Of a DNA stretch of 64,000 nucleotides, positions 51,647 to 60,987 are shown piece by piece; the stretch's first letter is position 1, and each line of letters opens with the position of its first letter. The DNA comes from Paenimyroides aestuarii (lineage in GTDB: Bacteria; Bacteroidota; Bacteroidia; Flavobacteriales; Flavobacteriaceae): NCBI RefSeq assembly GCF_024628805.1, contig NZ_CP102382.1, positions 2,897,017 through 2,961,016 on the forward strand, read 5' to 3'. A program made the translations under genes and the position numbers. The notes beneath the pieces are model-generated. The model had not been told where the DNA came from. It did no database searches and was given only the letters and a program-made list of their open reading frames with translations.

Positions 51647-52981
51647 ATGATTATGGAAAACAGAAAAAAAGTAGCGTTTTATACGTTAGGGTGTAAACTG
51701 AATTTCTCGGAAACATCAACCATTGCCCGAAGTTTTAAAGATGAAGGATTTGACAGGGTTGATTTTGAAGAAGTTGCCGATATTTATGTGATTAACACCT
51801 GTTCTGTAACCGAAAATGCCGATAAACAATTCAAACAAATTGTAAAAAAAGCATTAAAAGTAAATGACAAAGCCTTTGTTGCAGCTGTTGGTTGTTATGC
51901 GCAATTAAAACCAGAAGAATTAGCTGCTGTTGATGGTGTGGATTTGGTTTTAGGAGCCACTGAAAAGTTTAAAATTACCGATTATATAAACGATCTTTCT
52001 AAAAACGATATGGGCGAAATTCACTCGTGCGAGATTGAAGAAGCCGATTTTTATGTGGGAAGTTACTCTATTGGCGATAGAACCCGTGCGTTTTTAAAGG
52101 TTCAAGACGGTTGCGATTACAAATGCACGTATTGCACCATTCCATTGGCACGCGGAATTTCTCGTTCTGATACCATGGAAAATGTACTAAAAAATGCACA
52201 TGAAATTTCTCAAAAAGGCATTAAAGAAATTGTGCTGACGGGCGTAAATGTAGGCGATTACGGTAAAGGCGAATTTGGCAACAAAAAACACGAACACACT
52301 TTTTTAGACTTGGTTCAGGCTTTAGATACAGTTGAAGGAATAGAGCGTTTGCGTATTTCATCTATCGAACCTAACCTTTTAAAGAACGAAACCATTGAAT
52401 TTGTATCGAAAAGCAAAACTTTTGTACCGCATTTTCATATTCCGTTGCAATCGGGTTCTAATACTATTTTAAAGAAAATGAAACGCCGATATTTGCGGGA
52501 ATTGTATGCAGAACGTGTAGCTAAAATTCGCGAAGTGATGCCAAATGCTTGTATCGGAGTTGATGTTATAGTTGGATTTCCCGGCGAAACCGATGCATTG
52601 TTTTTAGAAACCTATAATTTTTTAAGCGATTTAGACATTTCGTATTTACACGTTTTCACCTATTCTGAACGTGATAACACCGAAGCTATTAGTTTTGATG
52701 GAGTTGTGCCGGCAAATGTTCGTGCAAAACGCAGCAAAATGTTACGTGGACTATCGGTTAAAAAACGTCGTGCGTTCTATGAAAAACAACTGCATACAAA
52801 TCAAACCGTACTTTTTGAAAGCGAAAATAAAGAAGGATACATTCACGGGTTTACCGAAAATTATGTAAAAGTAAAAACACCTTGGAACCCTGAATTAGTA
52901 AATACTCTTCACGATATCACCCTTACAAAAATTGATGAAGACGGTTTGGTTCGATTTGATTTTGTGGAAGCGATGGTGTAG
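51647..52981 (+). CDS. mtaB: tRNA ct6A37/t6A37 methylthiotransferase MtaB
   Basis: MtaB adds a methylthio group to t6A37 in tRNAs that read ANN codons. The 444-residue radical-SAM enzyme has the N-terminal UPF0004 cysteines (YTLGCKLNFSE, INTCSVTENADKQ and VGCYAQ), the SAM cluster motif CDYKCTYC near residues 156-163, and a C-terminal TRAM-like region. The N-terminal LGCKLN motif marks the MtaB branch rather than MiaB or RimO. It is divergent from the binding-protein gene. Confidence 0.95.
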   Translation: MIMENRKKVAFYTLGCKLNFSETSTIARSFKDEGFDRVDFEEVADIYVINTCSVTENADKQFKQIVKKALKVNDKAFVAAVGCYAQLKPEELAAVDGVDLVLGATEKFKITDYINDLSKNDMGEIHSCEIEEADFYVGSYSIGDRTRAFLKVQDGCDYKCTYCTIPLARGISRSDTMENVLKNAHEISQKGIKEIVLTGVNVGDYGKGEFGNKKHEHTFLDLVQALDTVEGIERLRISSIEPNLLKNETIEFVSKSKTFVPHFHIPLQSGSNTILKKMKRRYLRELYAERVAKIREVMPNACIGVDVIVGFPGETDALFLETYNFLSDLDISYLHVFTYSERDNTEAISFDGVVPANVRAKRSKMLRGLSVKKRRAFYEKQLHTNQTVLFESENKEGYIHGFTENYVKVKTPWNPELVNTLHDITLTKIDEDGLVRFDFVEAMV

Positions 52982-53309
52982 GGTGTAATTTATGTTTTTT
53001 TTGATGAAATCTTTTACTTCAGTAAAAGCGGAAAAAGTAAAAAACTGCACAAATTTGTAATTTTGTGAGCAGTTTAATTAATTCATTTTAAAACTAAACC
53101 AAAATTTTTATAAAGACTACTCTGTTTTGCTTTTAATGGCCATTAATAAGTTATAAGCACCTTTAACAACTATTTTTCATTCTTCAATATTGTGCATGAT
53201 TATGATAGATTTGGCTTCATTAAAATATTTTTTACAGTCAATTTACAATTTATTTCATTGCACCCAAAAGTGTATAAAAAAATCCGAGTAAAAAAACTCG
53301 GATTTTGTG
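52982..53309. other. Gene-free gap between mtaB and ribH
   Basis: These 328 bases are very AT-rich with no convincing open frame. An imperfect hairpin lies at 53041-53075 (AAACTGC and GCAGTTT arms, with an inner CAAA/TTTG pair). The ribH terminator lies at the right end. The rest shows no motif I can name. Confidence 0.6.
53274..53306 (-). terminator. Terminator of the TPR-ribH transcript
   Basis: A 10-bp stem AAAATCCGAG / CTCGGATTTT around an A-rich 8-base loop lies just after the ribH stop and runs into a T run on the minus strand. Confidence 0.9.
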
Positions 53310-53798
53310 TTAGATATTGTTATTAAGGGCAATCATCTTTAAAGCAGCTACTGCAGCTTCGGTTCCTTTGTTTCCGTGGATTCCTCCGCTTCTATCGATT
53401 GATTGTTGCTCATTATTATCTGTTAATACACAGAAAATCGTTGGCACATCATACATTAAGTTTAAATCTTTAATGCCTTGTGTTACGCCTTCGCAAACAA
53501 AGTCAAAATGTTTTGTTTCGCCTTGTATCACGCAACCAATTGCAATAATAGCATCAAACTCTTCTAGCTGGTGCATTTTTTTGCTTCCAAAAATCAATTC
53601 AAAACTTCCAGGAACGTTCCAACGCACAATATTTTCGGGTTTTGCGCCACAATCAATCAATACATCATATGCACCTTGAAACAAACCGTTGGTTATTTTA
53701 TCGTTCCATTCCGAAACCACCAAACCAATCTTCAACTCTTTTGCATCAATTAAATCGGCTTTGTTGTATTCTGAAAGATTCTTGTTTGCTGTTGCCAT
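53310..53798 (-). CDS. ribH: 6,7-dimethyl-8-ribityllumazine synthase
   Basis: RibH joins the pyrimidinedione and dihydroxybutanone phosphate in riboflavin synthesis. The 162-residue protein has VVSEWNDKITNGLFQGA, the substrate site WNVPGSFELIFGSKK, IAIGCVIQGETKHFDFV, and GGIHGNKGTEAAVAALKM. It forms large shells in relatives. It follows the TPR protein gene by 6 bases. No FMN riboswitch is present. The other riboflavin gene in the window, ribD, is 7 kb away. Confidence 0.97.
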   Translation of the reverse strand: MATANKNLSEYNKADLIDAKELKIGLVVSEWNDKITNGLFQGAYDVLIDCGAKPENIVRWNVPGSFELIFGSKKMHQLEEFDAIIAIGCVIQGETKHFDFVCEGVTQGIKDLNLMYDVPTIFCVLTDNNEQQSIDRSGGIHGNKGTEAAVAALKMIALNNNI

Positions 53799-53804
53799 AA
53801 TTAA

Positions 53805-54578
53805 TTATTGTGCCATTCCTAAATAAACATCAATATTTGCAGCTTCAACAGAGCTTTTGTAATTGTCTTTAATGTTTGTAAACAATTTCAAAGCTTCGTC
53901 TTTTTTACCTAATTCTAAAGCCATTAAACCTGCTTTGTATGCATATCGAGGCGTTGTAAAATCGTTTGTTGTATGTTCTGATGCTTTTTTGTAGAAATCA
54001 AAAGCGTCTTGTGGTTGGTTTAAATCGGCAAATGCGTCACCAATTGCTCCTAAAGACATTGCTTTTAAAAACATATCTTTAGAATTGAATTGCTCTAAAT
54101 GCGCAATTGCTTCTTTATTTTTACCCATATTCAAATAAGCCGTACCTGCATAATAGTGTGCCAAGTTAGCTGCATTGGTTCCGCTGTATGTTTCAGCAAT
54201 GTTTAAAAAGCCCATTTTTCCTTCACCGCCATTCAAAGCTAAATTGAACAATGAATCCGCCGATTGGCCATTCAATGCTTGCTCATAAAACTGTTGTGCT
54301 TGGAACATTTCATTGGCTGCTTCTTCTTCATTTGGTTCCATAATAAAATTTTGGTAACCCAAATATCCAACTGCAAGCAATGCCAATCCACCAATTGCAT
54401 AAAATATTTTTGATTGGTTTAGTGTAAACCAAGAACCTACTTTATTAGCTGTTGAATCTAACGAATTAAAAACCTCTGCCGTATCACTGGTATCATTCAA
54501 TACTGCTTCGTGCACATTTTCTTCTTTCTCAGCCTTTGGTTTTTCTGGTTTATAACCTCTTTTATTATATGTTGCCAT
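53805..54578 (-). CDS. TPR membrane protein
   Basis: This 257-residue protein has an acidic, charged N-terminal cytosolic region (about 57 residues), one membrane segment (IFYAIGGLALLAVGYLGYQ near 58-76), and a C-terminal tetratricopeptide domain with motifs such as LAHYYAGTAYLNMGKNKEAI and AFDFYKKASEHT. The layout recalls YfgM-like proteins that help envelope protein folding. The function is inferred. It precedes ribH by 6 bases in one likely transcript. A -7 box (TATTTTTG) lies 25 bases before the start. Confidence 0.88.
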   Translation of the reverse strand: MATYNKRGYKPEKPKAEKEENVHEAVLNDTSDTAEVFNSLDSTANKVGSWFTLNQSKIFYAIGGLALLAVGYLGYQNFIMEPNEEEAANEMFQAQQFYEQALNGQSADSLFNLALNGGEGKMGFLNIAETYSGTNAANLAHYYAGTAYLNMGKNKEAIAHLEQFNSKDMFLKAMSLGAIGDAFADLNQPQDAFDFYKKASEHTTNDFTTPRYAYKAGLMALELGKKDEALKLFTNIKDNYKSSVEAANIDVYLGMAQ

Positions 54579-54603
54579 AATTTCGTAAGAATTTTAATCT
54601 GGG

Positions 54604-54611
54604 CAAAAATA
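54604..54611 (-). promoter_or_regulatory. Candidate -7 box for the TPR-ribH transcript
   Basis: TATTTTTG on the minus strand matches TAnnTTTG, 25 bases before the TPR gene start. Confidence 0.45.
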
Positions 54612-54694
54612 GGATTTTTATCTAAATTTAAAAGTCTATTTGTGAGATATTTTTCAGAAATTTGCTTTTTCATTCAATTACTAAAACTGCTTTT

Positions 54695-55780
54695 GTGAAT
54701 TTAGAGCATATACATATTCTCAATTTTAAAAATATTTCTGAAAAAACCCTTCAATTCACCAAGAAAATCAATTGTTTCGTGGGGAAAAATGGTCAGGGGA
54801 AAACCAACTTGCTCGATGCTATTTATTATTTGGCATTTGGAAAAAGCTATTTTAACCCAATTGCGCTACAAAATATTAAGCACCATGAAGATTTTTTTGT
54901 GGTAGAAGGAACTTTTAAGAAAAACGGCAAGCAGGAACAAATTGTTTGTAGTTTAAAAAAAGGTCAGAAGAAGGTATTGAAACGCAACGGAAAAATCTAT
55001 GAAAAATTTGCCGATCATGTGGGATTGATTCCAATGGTGATGATTTCGCCTAGTGACCAAGACTTGATTTCGGAAGGCAGCGAAACCCGCAGAAAATTCA
55101 TTGATTTGGTGATTTCGCAACAAAACAGTCCTTATTTACAACAATTGATTCAATACCAAAAAATTGTTTCGCAGCGCAACGCATTATTGAAATATTTTGC
55201 TTTAAACCGTGTTTTCGAAACGGACACTTTGACTATTTACAACGAACAACTGCATGATTTAGGAACGGAAATTCACAAGAAACGAAGTGAATTTATTGAA
55301 GAGTTTAATCCTATTTTTCAAAAATACCACCAACAGATTACAGGGAATAGCGAATCGGTAGAAATTAAGTACGAAAGTCAGTTACACGAAAAACCTTTGA
55401 TAGCGCTTTTTGATGATTCTTTACAGAAAGATAGGGTGTTGCAATACACATCGGTAGGAATTCATAAAGACGATTTACTGTTTGAAATAAACGGACATTC
55501 TATTAAAAAATACGGCTCGCAAGGGCAGCAAAAGTCTTTATTAATCGCATTAAAACTAGCGCAATTTGATTTCATAAAAAAGCAAAGCGGTGTGTTGCCT
55601 ATTTTATTGTTCGATGATATTTTTGATAAACTAGATGCCGACCGCGTGCAACAGATTATTCAAATGGTAAACAATGCCACCTTTGGTCAGTTGTTTATTA
55701 CCGATACCCACGAAGAACGCACGGAATTAATCGTAAAATCGACTGATTTAGATTACGAAATTTTTAAAATATCTTCTTAA
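54695..55780 (+). CDS. recF: DNA replication and repair protein RecF
   Basis: RecF loads RecA at gaps with RecO and RecR. The 361-residue SMC-like ATPase has Walker A GKNGQGKT at residues 30-37, the signature region [18 protein letters not shown], and Walker [16 protein letters not shown] near the end. I chose the GTG at 54695, where the protein starts at the conserved [13 protein letters not shown]; there is no ATG in the region. It is divergent from the TPR gene and lies 39 bases before murB. Confidence 0.94.
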   Translation: MNLEHIHILNFKNISEKTLQFTKKINCFVGKNGQGKTNLLDAIYYLAFGKSYFNPIALQNIKHHEDFFVVEGTFKKNGKQEQIVCSLKKGQKKVLKRNGKIYEKFADHVGLIPMVMISPSDQDLISEGSETRRKFIDLVISQQNSPYLQQLIQYQKIVSQRNALLKYFALNRVFETDTLTIYNEQLHDLGTEIHKKRSEFIEEFNPIFQKYHQQITGNSESVEIKYESQLHEKPLIALFDDSLQKDRVLQYTSVGIHKDDLLFEINGHSIKKYGSQGQQKSLLIALKLAQFDFIKKQSGVLPILLFDDIFDKLDADRVQQIIQMVNNATFGQLFITDTHEERTELIVKSTDLDYEIFKISS

Positions 55781-55819
55781 AACAAAAAGCCTTTCGTTTA
55801 TTTGTATAAATTTTCAGTT

Positions 55820-56830
55820 ATGCAGTTCAATCAATCTTTAAAAACATACAACACCTTTGGTATCGATGTGCAAGCCACTGCGTTTGTTAACATTACATCG
55901 GTAGATCAACTAAAACAAGTTATTTGCGAAAACAACAACAAATTGCCTTTATTTATTTTAAGTGGCGGCAGCAATATGTTGCTTACCAAAAATGTAGATG
56001 CTTTGGTTTTAAACATTAATAATAAAGGAATAAAAGTGGTGAACGAAGATGCAGGTTTTGTTTGGATAGAAGCGCAAGCTGGCGAAATTTGGCACGAATT
56101 TGTATTGCATACACTTGCTGAAAACTTAGGCGGATTGGAAAATTTATCGCTCATTCCAGGAAAAGTAGGCTCCTCTCCTATTCAAAACATTGGTGCGTAT
56201 GGAGTGGAAATTAAAGATACTTTTCACAGCTTAACTGCTTTGAATCTGGAAACTTTGGAAACAGAAACTTTTTCTGCTACCGATTGCGAATTTGGTTACC
56301 GCGAAAGTGTTTTTAAAAACAAACTGAAAGATAAATATATCATTACATCGGTTACGTTTAAACTAAAAAAAGCACCACATATGCTGCATACATCTTATGG
56401 AGCCATTCAACATGAATTGGAGCTTATGAACGTATCAAACCCAACCATTAAAGATGTGAGCAATGCGGTAATTGCCATTCGTCAATCAAAATTACCCGAC
56501 CCAAAAGAAATTGGCAACAGCGGCAGTTTCTTTAAAAATCCGATTATTGACAAAAGTTTGTATCAATCTTTAGTAGAAAAAAATCCGGATATTCCGCATT
56601 ATCCAGTAAACGAATCTCAGGTAAAAGTGCCTGCAGGTTGGCTTATTGAACAAGCCGGTTTAAAAGGCTATCGTAAAGGCGATGCAGGCGTACATGCGAA
56701 ACAAGCTTTGGTTTTGGTGAATTATGGCAATGCAACAGGTGAAGAATTGATTAATCTGGCTAAATACGTGCAAGCAACTGTTTTAGAAAAATTTGGTATT
56801 GAAATCAGTCCTGAAGTGAATATTATTTAA
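55820..56830 (+). CDS. murB: UDP-N-acetylenolpyruvoylglucosamine reductase
   Basis: MurB makes UDP-N-acetylmuramate, the second step of peptidoglycan precursor synthesis. The 336-residue FAD enzyme shows LKTYNTFGIDVQA, the FAD-binding LSGGSNMLLT near residue 50, IPGKVGSSPIQNIGAYGVEI, and the catalytic-serine region GNSGSFFKNPII. The length and arrangement match the E. coli-type (type I) MurB. I chose the ATG at 55820 because the upstream TTG adds six non-conserved codons. Confidence 0.95.
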   Translation: MQFNQSLKTYNTFGIDVQATAFVNITSVDQLKQVICENNNKLPLFILSGGSNMLLTKNVDALVLNINNKGIKVVNEDAGFVWIEAQAGEIWHEFVLHTLAENLGGLENLSLIPGKVGSSPIQNIGAYGVEIKDTFHSLTALNLETLETETFSATDCEFGYRESVFKNKLKDKYIITSVTFKLKKAPHMLHTSYGAIQHELELMNVSNPTIKDVSNAVIAIRQSKLPDPKEIGNSGSFFKNPIIDKSLYQSLVEKNPDIPHYPVNESQVKVPAGWLIEQAGLKGYRKGDAGVHAKQALVLVNYGNATGEELINLAKYVQATVLEKFGIEISPEVNII

Positions 56831-56839
56831 TTTTTAAAC

Positions 56840-56870
56840 TTGTAGGAAGTTCACATTTAAAGTATTTTTG
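56840..56870 (+). promoter_or_regulatory. Promoter of the glycosyltransferase-sigma factor genes
   Basis: TTG (56840-56842), a 20-base spacer and TATTTTTG (56863-56870) fit the Bacteroidetes -33/-7 promoter in sequence and spacing. The -7 box ends 19 bases before the glycosyltransferase ATG. Confidence 0.75.
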
Positions 56871-56889
56871 CAGCTATTTAAAACATCCT

Positions 56890-57984
56890 ATGGCATTAAC
56901 ATTACTTTATATTTTAGCAGGTTTATTTATTTTTTTACTGATCTACTATTTAGGGATTTTTTCTGGTTCGGTTTTTTCTAAACCCCACGAGAATAATGCA
57001 AAGCGCATTCCTATTTCGGTAATTGTATATGCTAAAAACCACGCGGAAGAATTGCGGAATTTATTGCCCGTGCTCCTCAATCAAAACTACCATCAATTTG
57101 AATTAGTTTTGGTAAACAACGCTTCTACCGATGACACCTTGCACTTGATGAAAGAATATGCCTTAATGTATCCAAATATTCGGGTGGTTGATGTTTTGAA
57201 CAATGAAGCCTTCTGGGGCAATAAAAAATATGCCACTACATTGGGCATAAAAGCCAGTAAATATGAATATTTAGTGTGTATTGATGCCGATAAAAAAATA
57301 CTTTCTAATAATTGGCTGGTGCAGTTAACCTCGCATTTCACCTTAAACAAAACCATTGTGTTAGGAACTTTTTCTTACATTAAAAAGAAAGGTTTGTTCA
57401 ACAAATGGTTCCGTTTTTTTCATACCATGCAACACCTACAAGCGGCTGCCCATACCAAAATAAGTGCACCTTACAGCTTAAATTTGCAACAAATCGCCTT
57501 TAAAAAAGAAGATTTTTACAGTGTAAACGGTTTTATTTCGCATATACAAAAACCACTGTTTATGAACGAACATTTTGTAAACGATGCAGCCACTTCTAAA
57601 AACACCATCATGTGCGAACATCCCGATGCAATGATCGCTGTGGCACCCATGAACCGAAAAGTATTCAATATTTTTAAAAATCAACAAATTAAACTTTTAG
57701 CATCTTTCAAAGGCAGTACTTCTTTTAAAATAAAGCTTTTCAACTTGTTGCAATTTTTGTTTTTTGCCACAGCTTTGGCTTCCTTTGCCACACTAAGTTT
57801 TTGGTACATTACACTAGGAATTGTATTGCTGCGCATGCTTATTTTATGGATCATTTTCGCAAAAGCAGCTAAAAAATTAAAATACACCGATTTGGCATTT
57901 TACTTTCCATTGTTCGATATGTTTTATATCTTTATACAAATTCAATTGTTTTTAGGGAATTTATTCCGTAAATCTAAATCGTAA
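56890..57984 (+). CDS. Membrane-bound family 2 glycosyltransferase
   Basis: This 364-residue GT-A glycosyltransferase has an N-terminal membrane segment, the nucleotide-sugar region VIVYAKNHAEEL and LVNNASTDDT near residues 65-80, a DxD-type CIDADKKI near 132, and two or three C-terminal membrane segments. The QxxRW-like motif is not obvious, so the acceptor is unknown. It might act on surface glycans. It ends one base before the TTG start of the sigma factor gene. Confidence 0.87.
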   Translation: MALTLLYILAGLFIFLLIYYLGIFSGSVFSKPHENNAKRIPISVIVYAKNHAEELRNLLPVLLNQNYHQFELVLVNNASTDDTLHLMKEYALMYPNIRVVDVLNNEAFWGNKKYATTLGIKASKYEYLVCIDADKKILSNNWLVQLTSHFTLNKTIVLGTFSYIKKKGLFNKWFRFFHTMQHLQAAAHTKISAPYSLNLQQIAFKKEDFYSVNGFISHIQKPLFMNEHFVNDAATSKNTIMCEHPDAMIAVAPMNRKVFNIFKNQQIKLLASFKGSTSFKIKLFNLLQFLFFATALASFATLSFWYITLGIVLLRMLILWIIFAKAAKKLKYTDLAFYFPLFDMFYIFIQIQLFLGNLFRKSKS

Positions 57985-57985
57985 A

Positions 57986-58561
57986 TTGGCATTGAAACCC
58001 AAACAAGAAACCGAAACATTGATCGAAAGCGCAAAAATGGGAAGCCAAAAAGCTTTCACCACTTTGCTTGATATTTATTGGACAGAAGTGTATCATTTTA
58101 TACTGAAAAGAACGGAAAATGAAACCGACGCAGAAGATATTACCATTGAAACTTTTGCCAAAGCGTTTGATAAAATCACTTCGTATAAAACTGAATTTCA
58201 GTTTAATACATGGCTAATCACAATTGCCAAAAATGTACATATCGATTTAATAAGAAAGCGAAAATCCAATCAATTTATTAATTTGAATGAAGAAGAAGCG
58301 TTTTTATTTGATATTTTAGAAGATGATGATTCTTTGGAAGACCAATTGATTTACGAACAAAATTTGGCTACTTTAAAGCATTGCATCAAACAATTGAAAC
58401 CGCATTACCAACAGATTATTCAGTTACGCTATTTTCAGGAACGTACTTACAACGAAATTGCCGAAATCATTCATGAACCTTTGAACAACGTAAAAATTAA
58501 GATTTTACGCGCCAAAAAATTGCTGACCGAATTAATTAAAAAGCAAAAAACAGGGCTTTAA
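57986..58561 (+). CDS. ECF-type RNA polymerase sigma factor
   Basis: This 191-residue sigma-70 factor of the ECF group has region 2 (VYHFILKRTENETDAEDITIETFAKAF) and region 4 (LKPHYQQIIQLRYFQERTYNEIAEI). The start is probably the TTG at 57986, one base after the glycosyltransferase stop; the first ATG (58037) would cut into the conserved region. No anti-sigma gene is adjacent, so its signal is unknown. It may be co-expressed with the glycosyltransferase. Confidence 0.92.
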   Translation: MALKPKQETETLIESAKMGSQKAFTTLLDIYWTEVYHFILKRTENETDAEDITIETFAKAFDKITSYKTEFQFNTWLITIAKNVHIDLIRKRKSNQFINLNEEEAFLFDILEDDDSLEDQLIYEQNLATLKHCIKQLKPHYQQIIQLRYFQERTYNEIAEIIHEPLNNVKIKILRAKKLLTELIKKQKTGL

Positions 58562-58573
58562 ACCCTGCTCTTT
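58545..58573. terminator. Terminator between the sigma factor gene and hisS
   Basis: A CAGGG / CCCTG stem with a 7-base loop is preceded by an A run and followed by CTCTTTT, so it can serve both convergent genes, best on the minus strand. Confidence 0.7.
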
Positions 58574-59946
58574 TATTTCAATAAAACTTGTTTTAATTCC
58601 TCTAAACTAACATTTTGTTGTTCGCCTGAATGAAGATTTTTCAAGGCAAAAATGTTTTGCTGCATTTCGGTTTCGCCTACAATTACTGCATATTTAATTC
58701 CTTTTTTCTCAGCAAACTGAAACTGTTTTGCCATTTTGGTTTTATCAGGATACAATTCCGCATTAATTCCTGCTTCGCGCAAACCACGAATCACTTTCAA
58801 ACAGTATTTAGCTTCGTTGTCGCCAAAGTTCAAGAACAACACATCGGTCACGTTGGAAACCGTTTCTGGGAAAGCATTCAATTCTTCGATCACCAGATAA
58901 ATCCTATCTAAACCAAACGAAATACCAACACCGCTCATGTTTTTCAAACCAAAAATTCCGGTTAAATCATCGTAACGACCACCGCCTCCAATTGATCCCA
59001 ACTTCACGGTTTCTGGTGCAGCTACTTCAAAAATAGCTCCGGTGTAATAATTCAATCCACGCGCCAATGTAACATCTAGATTCAATGTAGCCGATTTTAA
59101 GCCTAATTCTTCCACGGTTTCGCAAATAAATGTCAACTCATCAACGCCTTTGGTTCCTTCAACCGATGACGCCAACAATTCGCGTAATTGATTCAGTTTT
59201 TCCGTTAACGATCCTTTGAAATTAAATAACGGTTGTACTTTAACCAAAGCTTCTTCAGAAATTCCTTTCGCCAGCATTTCTGCTTTCACGCCGTCTTCGC
59301 CAATTTTATCCAATTTATCCAAAGCCACGGTGAAATCAATCAATTTATCGCTTGCACCAATCACCTCGGCAATTCCTGATAATACTTTTCGGTTATTGAT
59401 TTTAATGGTAACACCTTCTACTTTTAAATCGGTAAAAACGGCATCGTAAAGTTGCACCAATTCCACTTCTTGCCATAAAGAGGTAGAGCCCACCACATCG
59501 GCATCGCATTGGTAAAACTCGCGATAACGCCCTTTTTGCGGACGATCGGCACGCCAAACCGGCTGAATTTGATAGCGTTTAAAAGGAAACTCCAACTCAT
59601 TTTGGTGTTGTACCACAAAACGTGCAAACGGAACCGTTAAATCATAACGCAACGCTTTTTCGGATATTTGTGAGGTAATTTTCAAGCTGTTTTTTGCTTG
59701 CAAAAACTCTTCATTGGTTTTAGCCAAAAAATCACCCGAATTTAAAATTTTAAAAATTAAACGGTCGCCTTCTTCCCCGTATTTTCCCATTAAAGTCTCA
59801 GAATTTTCAAACGAAGGTGTTTCTATTGGTTGAAAACCGCTGCGTTCAAAATGTTTTTTTATAACCGACATGATGTATTGACGCTTTGCTACTTCGATCG
59901 GAGAAAAATCTCTTGTTCCTTTGGGAATACTTGGTTTTTGTGCCAT
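58573..59946 (-). CDS. hisS: Histidyl-tRNA synthetase
   Basis: HisRS is the class II enzyme that charges tRNA-His. The 457-residue protein has PKGTRDFSP near residue 10, motif 1 in [13 protein letters not shown], motif 2 [12 protein letters not shown] and [19 protein letters not shown], histidine-binding [13 protein letters not shown], motif 3 [13 protein letters not shown], and the anticodon-binding domain at the end. I chose the ATG at 59946, which gives the usual [12 protein letters not shown] start. Confidence 0.97.
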   Translation of the reverse strand: MAQKPSIPKGTRDFSPIEVAKRQYIMSVIKKHFERSGFQPIETPSFENSETLMGKYGEEGDRLIFKILNSGDFLAKTNEEFLQAKNSLKITSQISEKALRYDLTVPFARFVVQHQNELEFPFKRYQIQPVWRADRPQKGRYREFYQCDADVVGSTSLWQEVELVQLYDAVFTDLKVEGVTIKINNRKVLSGIAEVIGASDKLIDFTVALDKLDKIGEDGVKAEMLAKGISEEALVKVQPLFNFKGSLTEKLNQLRELLASSVEGTKGVDELTFICETVEELGLKSATLNLDVTLARGLNYYTGAIFEVAAPETVKLGSIGGGGRYDDLTGIFGLKNMSGVGISFGLDRIYLVIEELNAFPETVSNVTDVLFLNFGDNEAKYCLKVIRGLREAGINAELYPDKTKMAKQFQFAEKKGIKYAVIVGETEMQQNIFALKNLHSGEQQNVSLEELKQVLLK

Positions 59947-59975
59947 TTTAATTTTTTTTAATATCAATTATCCGC

Positions 59976-59999
59976 AAGGTTTTGAAACCTTATAGGTTT
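59976..59999. repeat. Palindromic intergenic element
   Basis: AAGGTTT-TG-AAACCTT forms a 7-bp dyad at 59976-59991, followed by ATAGGTTT. It lies in the gap between prmC and hisS. This kind of AAGGTTTNGAAACCTT/AAACCTATAAGG element is a dispersed repeat in several Flavobacteria. It differs from the palindromes near 2 kb. Confidence 0.5.
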
Positions 60000-60104
60000 T
60001 CTTTTGAATGGATACCTACAAAGCCGTGAAGATCTTACAGAATTATTAGTTTATGCAAATATAGTGGTTATAGACTGAAAGTTGTAAAATGAAAAGTCAA
60101 AAGT

Positions 60105-60959
60105 TTATTGATTTGCAGCACTTGCTTTCATCATTCGATCGTTCTGAATAAAATCTTTTTTTAGTTCGATGATTTTGAAATATTCCGAAACCATTTCTAG
60201 CATTTCATTTCCTAAATACTGATTGATTTCAAAAAACAACATTCCGTTTTCAGTTAAACTTTTGTATGCCAATTGGCTAATTTTTCGATAAAAAACCAAC
60301 GGATCGTTATCATCTACAAACAAAGCCAAATGCGGTTCGTGCTGTAAAACGTTTTCGTTTATTTCTGCTTTTTCCAAATTTCGAACATAAGGCGGATTGG
60401 AAATAATGAGATCATAAGCATCCAATTGTTCTGTTTGCAAAATATCTTGTTGAATAAAAGTTACGTCAGCTTTTAGATTGATTGCATTTTCCTGCGCAAT
60501 TTTTAAAGCATCAACCGAAACATCGATCGCAAAAACCTCAGCAAACGGAAATTCTTTTTTAATGGTTATGGGAATACAACCTGTTCCTGTACCAATATCC
60601 AGCACACGCCAAGCCTTTTGAGGTTGCTTTTTCATTTCGGTTAAAACCCAATCTACCAATTCTTCGGTTTCTGGTCGGGGAATCAATGTTGCCGGCGAAA
60701 CCTTAAAATCGTATCCAAAAAAATTAGCCTGTTGCGTAATATATTGTATGGGTTCGTTATTTTGCAAACGATTAAAAACTTCGTCTATTTTTTGCTGATT
60801 TTCAACTAAAACGGATTCATTTCCGTTCAAAACAACATCAACTTTGTTGTAATTCAACACAAATTCCATCGATAAATAAAACAAATTCAAACGCTCTGTT
60901 TCATCATAAAAAGCAGGAAGTTGGTTTAGAAATCGTTTTTTATAGTCGTTTACTGTCAT
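60105..60959 (-). CDS. prmC: Peptide chain release factor N5-glutamine methyltransferase
   Basis: PrmC methylates the GGQ glutamine of release factors 1 and 2. The 284-residue protein has an N-terminal helical domain, then ATLIPRPETEELVDWVL near residue 90, the SAM site DIGTGTGCI at 121-129, and the catalytic NPPY at 188-191 (LIISNPPYVRN). Length and motifs are typical. It is divergent from ribD with only 28 bases between the starts. Confidence 0.95.
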   Translation of the reverse strand: MTVNDYKKRFLNQLPAFYDETERLNLFYLSMEFVLNYNKVDVVLNGNESVLVENQQKIDEVFNRLQNNEPIQYITQQANFFGYDFKVSPATLIPRPETEELVDWVLTEMKKQPQKAWRVLDIGTGTGCIPITIKKEFPFAEVFAIDVSVDALKIAQENAINLKADVTFIQQDILQTEQLDAYDLIISNPPYVRNLEKAEINENVLQHEPHLALFVDDNDPLVFYRKISQLAYKSLTENGMLFFEINQYLGNEMLEMVSEYFKIIELKKDFIQNDRMMKASAANQ

Positions 60960-60987
60960 CTTTTCTTAATTTTGTAAAAAAATCGCC

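Noticed and set aside
60960..60987. FMN riboswitch before ribD
   Set aside because: Only 28 bases lie between the divergent prmC and ribD starts, too short for the element; ribH also has none.
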